DNA of 64,000 nucleotides from Akebia trifoliata. Lineage: Eukaryota; Streptophyta; Magnoliopsida; Ranunculales; Lardizabalaceae. The translations under genes and the position numbers were made by a program. The stretch spans positions 39,610,757-39,674,756 of the forward strand of contig CM030711.1 of assembly GCA_017979445.1 (NCBI GenBank). The letters run 5' to 3'. The notes below the pieces were generated by a model. That model had not been told where the DNA came from. It ran no database searches and saw only the letters and a program-made list of their open reading frames with translations. Within the stretch, counting starts at the first letter, position 1. The number at the start of each line of letters is the position of its first letter. Shown here in pieces: positions 22,623 through 32,000 of this stretch.

Positions 22623-24225
22623 GTGGAAAAGTTCCTTCAATTGCCAGATGAATCCGATCTTTCAATGTTTTCGAGCTTGATGAACATGCAATGCACAGAA
22701 AGCAATTCGTCACTAATCTTAGAGAAAACAATTGATCATGTTTCTACTTCAACAAATGCATCAACTCTCAATGGGAATGAGTTGATAAAAATGGGCATCG
22801 AAGATGGTTTTGTTCCGAACTCAAACAACGAACATTCCTTGAGCTACAATGGTTCTCTTTCAATGGTAAACCGACAAGACGATATTTTCGGCCTTGCCGA
22901 TGATGCAGGATTGTTACAAGGCCATCAAAGTAATGCTACTATCCGTTCTAATCTCTTAGTAAAGAACCAACATGTCCAACTTCCCAACTTGACCGATACT
23001 TCTTCTTTTGGTTCAATTGACTCTATTTTTGAGAAACCAACAACCCCATATTCCTGGTTCTTCCAACACAACTTCAATTGATTCAAGTAACACATCCATC
23101 CCTATAATAAACCCAAATTCCCAACTTCTATCTCTGATACACCATCTTGGTTTTGTTTGAATGGCTCCCTTTAAAATAGAAGCCAACCAAATTTTTTCAT
23201 ACTGGTAACCATTCATCATTGAACCAACAAGCCATTTTTTCTCGCTCTAGAAGTAATGCACATTTTCTTGGCTCAAATGGTTCAATCTCAATGAGAAACC
23301 AAACCATCCTTAGTTCTAGCTCTACCTATACATCGTTTTCCGTGAACCAACAAGCCATTTTTTCTCGCTCTAGAAGTAATACACATTTTCTTGGCTCAAA
23401 TGGCTCAATCTCAATGAGAAACCAAACCATCCTTAGTTCTAGCTCTACCTATACATCGTTTTCCGGCTTAAACGACTCCATTGCCACTAGAAACCAAAAA
23501 CCCAATGCTTCTTACTTGGGTAATACACCTTTGGTTTCCTCAATTGGCTCACTCTCAATGATAAATCAACAAACCCCTTTTCCAAGAATTGGCAGCGAGC
23601 CTTCTTTCCATAACAAGCAAACCTATGTTCCTAGCATTAGTAAAATGCCTTGGTCTAGTTCAAATGGCTAATTCCCCATGTCCAAGCATTTAGTTTTTGC
23701 TCCAAATTCTCTTCGTACATCTTTATTTGGATCCAATGGTTCTTGGACCTTGAGGAACCCATTAGCACTTGTTCCAAGCCATAACAATCAAGAAGGTTCT
23801 GACACTATTGTGTCATTTAGGATTCAAAACAAGCCATCGAGTATCTCTAGATCCTTGAATGTTGGCTGTGTTAATGAGTCTCAGAAAAAATCATGGATGG
23901 TTTATGATGACCCTCATATATGTCGCACATGCGGCAAAATCTTTTCGTTCATATTATTCCTTGGGAGGTCATATGAGTTACCATACAAGGACAATGAAGA
24001 AAGAAACATTGTCCGCTACTATGCCAAAAAATTTAAGTGGTTGTAGCCTCATCAAGTTCTTGCAATGTCCCATCGAATCCACAGTCTCACTTGGGCTCCA
24101 TAGAGAAATCCTCGTGGATTAAAAGGAAGAAGAGAAAATTTTCTGAAGAGGAAGAAGAGAGTTCAAAGGATGAGACTGAAGAAATGGGAGAAGTAAGTTA
24201 TGAGACCTCCATTAGAGATTGGTGA
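22623..24225 (+). pseudogene. Ser/Asn-rich protein with one C2H2 zinc finger, broken
   Basis: The frame opens with GTG at 22623 right after a stop, perhaps a mutated ATG, and reads EKFLQLPDESDLSMF. A long Ser/Asn-rich part repeats the motif NGSISMRNQ or variants at least five times. It includes a near-perfect 123-bp tandem duplication (23219-23341, 23342-23464). Breaks are a stop at 23079, a frameshift before 23219 and a stop at 23669. Near the end, C-R-T-C at 23921-23932 is followed after 37 bases by H-M-S-Y-H at 23970-23984: a plant C2H2 finger (SLGGH version of QALGGH) with one extra base. A basic KRKKRKF segment and an acidic Glu-rich tail end it. Nucleic-acid binding is the family role. 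Introns could explain some breaks, but one within the finger cannot be excused this way. Confidence 0.65.
23219..23464 (+). repeat. 123-bp tandem duplication, two copies
   Basis: Copies start at 23219 and 23342 and differ at about three bases. The duplication encodes 41 residues and keeps the frame. The close match suggests it is recent relative to the decay around it. Confidence 0.9.
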
Positions 24226-24319
24226 CAAGAAAAAGTTGGCCTTTTTCGCTGAACTTCTATGCAAAAAATAGATGTTTTATTTTGTTATTTTGTTTAATTT
24301 CGTTTGCTTTTTTAGTCAT

Positions 24320-24487
24320 GCTGGAGTGACCTCAAAATTGACCTCAATTCACACTTTGCTAATGTGGAGGTGCACACATAACCATAGATGCTTTTCACTT
24401 GTATCTCGATGAAAAACATTTATGGTTCTGTAGACACCTCCATGTCAACAAAGTATGAATTGAGGTCAATCTTGACGTCACTCCAGC
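24320..24487 (+). mobile_element. 168-bp MITE, family M, copy 2
   Basis: Perfect 11-bp inverted ends: GCTGGAGTGAC at 24320-24330 and GTCACTCCAGC at 24477-24487. The arms go on imperfectly inside (GACCTCAATTCA and TGAATTGAGGTC), so the element is largely a palindrome. Flanks TTTAGTCAT and TTTATTCTT agree at 7 of 9 bases, compatible with a decayed 9-bp duplication of Mutator type. Confidence 0.85.
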
Positions 24488-26108
24488 TTTATTCTTTGTT
24501 TTTCCAACTTGTTTGATTTGAAAAGGAAAATTGTTTCTTTTTCTTCACTTCTCAAATAATACATGAAATCATCAAACTGTGTAGTCACAGGAATCAATTT
24601 TTCCAGTGAAATTTGTACTTATTCTAGAGAAAGTTTTGATTGTTTTATGATAGCTTGAATCTTATATGAATTCTAAGCCAGGCGAGCTCCAACCCACTCT
24701 ATCCCCCATTTATCATCCGTATCTTCTTGGTTATATGCTATATTTATCCTTAATTTAATGTATTGACGTGGATTGACTTTTTTTAAGGCATTATAAGTAA
24801 CTAGAATTTGACTGTGTTGCAGGCTCGATAATCTTGTTTGAGATTAAGGGGGGAAAAAAGAAAAGGAAACAAAAATGTAAGAGTATTATTGAAAAGGAGG
24901 TAGAAGGGTAAAGGTATTAAGTTAGAAGGATATTATTGAAAAAGATGAGGAGGACAGAAAATGAACTTTGATAGGTATTATTGGAAATAAGGTATATGAG
25001 AAAAGTTAATAAAGTTGAAGGAATATTCTTGAAAAAAGAGCAGAAAAAAGGGAAGAAGTTGATATTGTTCCTCGAGATGCTTGCGAGATTTAATTTGAAC
25101 CACTCTTTATGTGTGATAAATATTAGGGGAAGACAACCATTTTGTTTTATTATAACAATGTGAAGGTAAATAGTTTTCTTCGATTTTGAAATTGTTTTTT
25201 TGCCAAAATAAGAAGATTAATTAGTTTGCTTATCAGATTTCATGGTTAGTATAACAACTTTGAGAATTGTAGGAGTAGAGTAGAGACTTTGAAGTATAGT
25301 TTAATTTCTTACCAAATTCATTCCTGACTATCTTATTAAGTGTCGTTGGACCCACATAGATTACCACATTTGAAATCCAACACCACGACCCTCTAAATCT
25401 CATGGAAAAAACTTAGATTATTATTATTTGGGAGGGGGAATGATTGATCCAAGGTGTTGAAAATGGATGACTACTAAACTCCAAAATTTGAAATTAAAAT
25501 TCAATGGTGAAAAATAAGTTTTTTCTTTCTTTCTTTTTTGGTTGAAATTTTGTACTCTACATGACCATGGCATCCGACCATATTCTTGGATGCCACAAAG
25601 TGGTACGATTTGGAATTTCCTTACTAACTTCACAAGGAAAGTGTTTTTCAATTCAAATAGAAGCAAAATCTAATCTAAGGAAACCTGATCAATTAACTAT
25701 TCATATTCCATCATAATATTGAAAGATCTTTTTGTGAATCACAATACACTTATTAATCCATCTTATAACACTAATATCCCATTGCAATTGCATTTTCCTT
25801 TGAATATTAAAGAAGACCTTGATCGAGTTACTTTTAAAATGAGTCATTGATCTCACTAATTGAAAGATTGTTGAAAAATAACCATCATACATTTGGTGGT
25901 TAAGACCTATTTATAAAAATGATCTTTTCATTTCTAGTTCCTTTTTGTGTCTGTACAAGCTAGTAGTCCACTCGATCATCATGATTTATCACAACAGAAT
26001 ACAAAGTAGGATCGTGTAACTCTACAAAAAACTCTCATTGAAGAAGTTTTGGATTGAAACAAGAGTTGGTGAAATGTGGGTGTAGTTTTTATAGGGATTT
26101 GTAATTGC
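24488..26108. other. intergenic DNA
   Basis: No gene seen. Bases 24840-25060 hold purine-rich strings with repeated AGTATTATTGAAAA words related to the repeat at 19840-20470. The open frames here are AT-rich accidents. Confidence 0.4.
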
Positions 26109-26345
26109 CACTACAACAAATATGGACATTAGGAACGGTTTATAACCGTTCCTAAGCCAGTATGAAATGGTTTACAGGCCGTTTATAATTAAGGCGTCAT
26201 TAATGAATTTAAACTCGTTCTAAATCTCAGGATTTGGAACGGTTTTTAAACCGTTCCAAAACTCAGATTTTGGAACGTCTATAAGACTGATGTCCTAAGT
26301 CAGAGACTTTGGGTATCGATTACAAACTGATATCTAAAGTAGTCA
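26109..26345 (+). mobile_element. terminal fragment of a CACTA (En/Spm-type) transposon
   Basis: The fragment starts CACTACAACAAATATGG, the typical CACTA end, and continues with subterminal inverted words GGAACGGTTTATAACCGTTCC and GGAACGGTTTTTAAACCGTTCC. Such short palindromic subterminal repeats bind the transposase in this superfamily. No matching opposite end (TTGTAGTG) is found nearby, so only one end remains, or the element is deleted. Confidence 0.7.
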
Positions 26346-26589
26346 TAAACCGATATCTAAACTTTAAAAAAAAAATTAATTTTTAACTTTTTTTACCCGC
26401 TATCAAAATAGATCCAAATAGAAAACATCAAAGTTCTCTATCACATTAATTTATACACAAAAAGAGTTACAATGAGTCATAATTTACAAATCCAAAATTA
26501 AAAATGAGTCATAATTACGATGGGGAAGAAAACTCTAACTTTTACCCTTCCTAACATTTCCCATATATATTGTGCCAAACACTTTTCAA

Positions 26590-26839
<250 letters not shown>

Positions 26840-26849
26840 AGGTTAAAAT

Positions 26850-27540
26850 GAACCCTTCTTTGCTTTTGTCACCAACCAGGCCAGGGGTTTTTACGAATAG
26901 AGGGCAGAGAGCTACGAATGATTGTTTGGAGCCTTGATGCTGGAAGCATTGGTTTCCAGGACTGGAACAAGAGAAAGAGGAGAGGAGCTTGAATCGGAAG
27001 GAAGATCAGAGGACCTGGAGGGATAAATCTCGTAGTTGGTTGGCTTACTCCCCGGTGCATTGGAACCCCGAATGGAAACAAATCAAGGTCTTAGCTTCCG
27101 AGCTCTTCTGCTGCCACTGGTTTCGGTGGATCGAATCGAAGGTTGGTTGGGATGCACTTAGCAGGTGGAGCTATGGGATTCCCAGTCGCTGTGTGTGAAG
27201 CCCTAATACAGGTTCTGGATCTTCTGCGTGAAGTGGTTCGTGGTACCCTCGGTCGCAGATCTGAAGGGTGGTTTCTCGTCGAGCTCCTGTGCACATCCAT
27301 CCAGTGGTGCGTGGAATAGGAAGGTGGACTAGTCTTTGTTTGGTTCCCGCGTGGTTCCACTGCAAAGATTCAGAGGAAGGAAAACGGAGATCTCCAGTCT
27401 CCATAAAATAGGATCTTCTGGTAGACCCTATCCACGTTCTTGATGTGATTCTTGGTTACGAAATTTTGTGACCTGCGGTTGATCACGTTGATTCCGCTGT
27501 AGTCAACCTTCAAATACTCCATTCGATTCCCTCATTTATA
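26850..27540. other. GC-richer island, origin unknown
   Basis: This 690-bp stretch has clearly higher GC than the DNA around it and is bracketed by the AT microsatellite and a foldback element. Four overlapping short frames (26869-27404, both strands) have Arg/Trp-rich composition but no family pattern I recognise, and no frame spans the island. It may be a captured gene fragment or part of a retroelement interior. Confidence 0.4.
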
Positions 27541-27556
27541 TGTATATATATAAAGG

Positions 27557-27920
27557 GTCAAGATCCGTGTACACGTATATCTTCTCTTATATCTACGACT
27601 TGTTTTGTTCTATGTGGGCTAAAAGTTTCAGATTGAGCTGATTTTTGGTGAGGATGATCTCTATGACGAGGAGATCATCCTTACCAAAAATCAACTAATT
27701 CTAAAACTTCTAACCCCATATTTATTAGTTGAAGAATCGTGGACCGTCCATTTTTTGTAAATCACTTCTGACGAGATTAAAAATTTCGAATTGAGTTGTT
27801 TTTTGGTGAGGATGATCTCCTCGTCATAGAGATCATCCTCACCAAAAATCAACTCAATCCGAAATTTTTAACCCTCATAAGACAAAACACGTTATAGATA
27901 TATGTGTACATGGATCTTGT
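27557..27920. mobile_element. foldback/MITE-like element, hairpin family H
   Basis: The outer arms are CAAGATCCGTGTACACGTAT near 27559 and, inverted, ATATGTGTACATGGATCTTG ending near 27919. Each arm goes on for about 170 bp, and each holds its own perfect-looking hairpin GAGGATGATCTC / GAGATCATCCTC. Target duplication not resolved. Partial relatives occur at 26590, 34965 and 36160. Confidence 0.8.
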
Positions 27921-28800
27921 GTTCTTTAATGATTTTGTGTTTAAATGAAAGTCGTTATACTCAAATTAACATTGTACTTTTAACTTTTTTGTAGTTTGTA
28001 ATTTAACTCTTGTATTGTGACTGCTTATCTCAATTGGACTGTTCTATTATTAATAAAATTCAACCGTACATGTCACAAAAAAAAAACATTAGGCTATTCA
28101 GCGACTTAATACACTTTTTATTATTTTTTAAAAAATAGATTCTTTTTTTTTTTTAATATTAAAATATTAAGCCCTTTTTCTAGTAACCCCGGCTCAAAAG
28201 AAAATAATAATAATAATATTGGGGTGCGTTTCATCTAAGGTCTCTAAATCCGAATAGGTGTAGGATTTAGCCAAGGTATCCATTATTAATCATAAATAAA
28301 TAAAAATCATTAACTCACAAAATTTTACCAATTATTTAATCAAATGGCAAAATTAAACAGGAAAATTACTGAATCAAATGGCAAAATTAAACATTTTCCT
28401 ATTTATTTGTACACCCAACTTGAAAGAGAGCTTCCTTGCTTCCAATAAAAGAAAAGAAAGGAGCATGTAATGGGAATTCTATAACAGATAATACTAAAAA
28501 TATTTTGAAAAAGTAGAAACCTAATTTTTTTTTCCAAAATATACTCTGTTTTTTCTCAGAATATTTTTATTTAAAAATTACAACTGTTAACAGTAGAAAA
28601 TGCACAAGAAACAGATAAACAGATGCCATAATCACAAGAATCGTGTTTCATTCCTGATTCTTTCTAATTTCTGATCCTGATTATGGGAGAGAGGTTGTTT
28701 TGTAATCCATACAAAACATGACATTGGATTCTCACATCTGATTATGGGCGAAAATGGGATTCTAGAATCCAAACAAAACACCTTTTAGATCTCTAATGAT
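27921..28800. other. intergenic DNA downstream of SF3B5
   Basis: No gene or element seen. The 3' UTR of SF3B5 should end somewhere between here and 29045, but I could not choose a polyadenylation site. Confidence 0.4.
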
Positions 28801-29045
28801 GATGATCAATACTCTTAATACACTGCAAACAAGAGAGAATTAGACCACATATTTTTAATATTCCAAGCTCACATTAAACAACATTTCTTAAAAAAATACC
28901 TTAATTTCAATCTAACAATAATCTCACACAGTGTTGTCTACATAGACAGTTATGACATCCAATAAGATCACAAGAGAGAACCAACTGCCTTTTCTGTAAG
29001 AACCCAGAGCTGGATAGTTTCATTTTAAAGATCTAAAAACACCTT

Positions 29046-32000
29046 TCAATCTTCTTCTTTTTCAGGGGGAAGACCACAAGGCAACAACATTTTCTGCACA
29101 AAAGTAAACAAAAACATTAGATTTAGTTATAGAATTCTTCGCTAGGTCAAGCACTTGTTTTACAGGGAAAGCGCTCGAGAACATTAAAATTAATGTTTTT
29201 TTTTTCTTTTCGAGTATGAACAATAATTGAATTTATGCAGATGAAACTAATTTATATGAGAAGATGTTCTCTAATTATCAGCATGCAGACTTCATTTTTT
29301 TTATAAGCAAAAAAAAAAAACTTTCTATCGAAAAGAGGTCAAAATGTTCTCAAAAGAACGACAAAAGGAAAAGCAACTAAACACTCCTTACACACTAAAT
29401 CCCACCTACATAGAAAATCCTCAAAAAAGAAACCTCTAAACTCTTTGAATTGTTTTTACCATTAAAAAAGCAAACCATGAATACTACAAATGACACCGTG
29501 AAGATGATTCTCCTTTCCTTCAAAGATAAGCCCCAACAAACTGCAAAAGGGACGAGACTCCAAAGAATCCACTCCCTACCTAGAAAAGTTTTCGCCTTCT
29601 AACCCTGAACAACCAAAAGGACCGAACGAGGTTGACACCAAGAGATACTAAACAAAGAGATAAAATGGGGATAAACTGAACGAGCAAGATCACAATGGAT
29701 GAAGGTGATCCACAGACTCCCCACTTGCCTTGCATAAAAAGTAAAACTCAGCAGAAATAACACCCCTAGCCATGAGGTGATCTAGGGTAAGAAGTTTGTC
29801 ACAAGCAGACACCCATAAAAGAATATATAAAAAAAAACCCATAGAAGGGATTTGACAAGACCAAACATCTACGGTCTTCCAATTGGGTAGGAAAATCATA
29901 GGAGGATAGGGTGTTGACAAGAGAAACCATTTCTACAATCTCTCAATCACTAAACCCCCTTTTGAACCCAAAGTCCCAAGTCGTATCCTCGCCAAAAAGA
30001 GTAAGGAAAGACAAGATAAGCATCCTCTTTTTTGAGGACAGAGTATATAGCCCAAGAAAGAACTCCTGAAAAGTGGAATCACTACACCATTTGTCCTCCC
30101 AAAAACGAACACAGATACCTCCCCCTTATTGGAAATAATCTAGTTATTTTAGTCCTAATTGTTTAGTAATAGTTTTTAGTTTTCATATTTCTTATTGTAA
30201 GGGCTTTTTTGGCTTTTGAACTCTTTTATTATTATAAATTTATGTCAAGCACTCTAATTGAGACTTGACGATTTCTCTTCATTATTCTTCTTGGTATCAG
30301 AGTCATATCGACAGCTCTCCTTGGGCTTATATCTCTCTTCATTATTCCTCACCTTACTCTCTTCTCCTCCAACTTTTTTGGTTGAACTTGGAACTCCACA
30401 AACCTAGCAGCAAGATCGTTTAAGGGCTTCCCCTCTGGGGGTTTTTATTTTTTTTTATTTCTAGCTTGAGTTGTCCCAATCACATGCTGCAATAGGGCTG
30501 GTTTGTGAAAAGCCTGCATTGTAAGCTGTGTTCCATGCTGCCAATTTGTTTTGAGTTGGACCCCCTGCGATAAGTTTTTTCTTTTTGCTGCTGGCCTACG
30601 ATATAAGTCTTTGCTGCTGGGCTGCAATAAGTTTTTTGGCTCTATGTTTAGGGTTGTGTGATGTGGGTCTTGCGATAGTGCTGTGTGGCTGCTTTAGGGC
30701 TGTTAGCCTCTTAATTAGGGCAATGTGAGATTGATTTGTGCCATGGGAGTGTGTGTCTTGCGATGGTGCTGATGGTGTTTTGTGCTGTTGTTTTGCCAAT
30801 GCAACTTCCTTGTGATAGGGCTTAGGGCTGGCTGGTGTGGCTTCACCTCCCCCGCCCCCCTCCCCTCTTTTCTGTTTGTTTTCGTTGTTTTCTAGTTCAT
30901 TTAGGCTGCAACTTGGACTGACAGCACTGCTGTGAGTTGCTGTGCTACTGCGATTGGAATACAAGGGTGTTGTTGCAAAAAAATTTTGAATACTATTGCT
31001 GCCCCACAATAGGGTTTGGCTGGGTTGTGTGATACAGTTTCACCCCCGCCCCTCTTTTTTTGTTACTGTTAGAAGTTGTCCTTCACTCTTTGGTGATCGT
31101 GAGACCTCCCTTCAAACCAAAACAATGACTTCAGAACAAGCAATTACGACTTCCGCCACAATTCTTAGGTCTAATTCTTAGCCCAACGTATTACCACTGC
31201 TCTTCTCAATGGTTGGAACTTTCAGTCATGATCTCGATCCGTGCAACTTTATCTCGGTAGTAGAGGGAAATCCGAATGGCTTTTTGGCACCATTACTTAG
31301 CCACCCCTTACTGATCCCAAATTTGAATCATGGGAGATGGACAGCTGCACTATCCTTAAGTGACTATTAAACTCAATGGAGCAGTAATACATATATACCA
31401 TGTTCATGTACCATGAGACTGTCTCCTCTTTGTGGTTAGCACTTACTCAGACATATGTACATGCCAGAAATGACTCGAGGATTTATAAACTCTATCAAGA
31501 CATTGCCCAGGCTATCCAAGGGACTCAAATTGTAGCTAATTACATTGGATTTCTTCAATCACATTGAGAGGAACTTTCTCATTATGAGTCTTTGACTGAA
31601 TTGTCTTCAAAAATAATCGATTATGTGGTTAAAAAGATTGCTAGACATTAGACCTCTCAATTTCTTATGGGTCTACGTCCTGAATTTGAGGCACTTTGAA
31701 CATAGATCCTCAACACCACTTCTTTACCTTCTTTATCTGAGATATTTGCAACCATTGATAGTGATTAGCGTCATCGTATTGTACCTTTTCATACTCAAGT
31801 CCCTGCCATTCTTTCTGCTCCAACTGCAAATTAGATGGCCTTAGCTGCCAACTTGAGTTTCTCTGACTCTCGTATCTCAGGATCTGGGAGTCGTGGTAGT
31901 GGTAAAGGGAATGGCATTACTTACAATCATTGCGGGAAGACTAACCATGAGAAGGCCCATTGCTTTCAACTCTATCCTCATTTGATACCACGATCTCTTT

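Noticed and set aside
26869..27404. Overlapping Arg/Trp-rich frames in the GC island as a gene
   Set aside because: No frame spans the island, strands disagree, and no known domain is seen.
30596..31009. 137-codon minus-strand frame
   Set aside because: It is antisense to the Copia leader, is low-complexity, and has no family motif.
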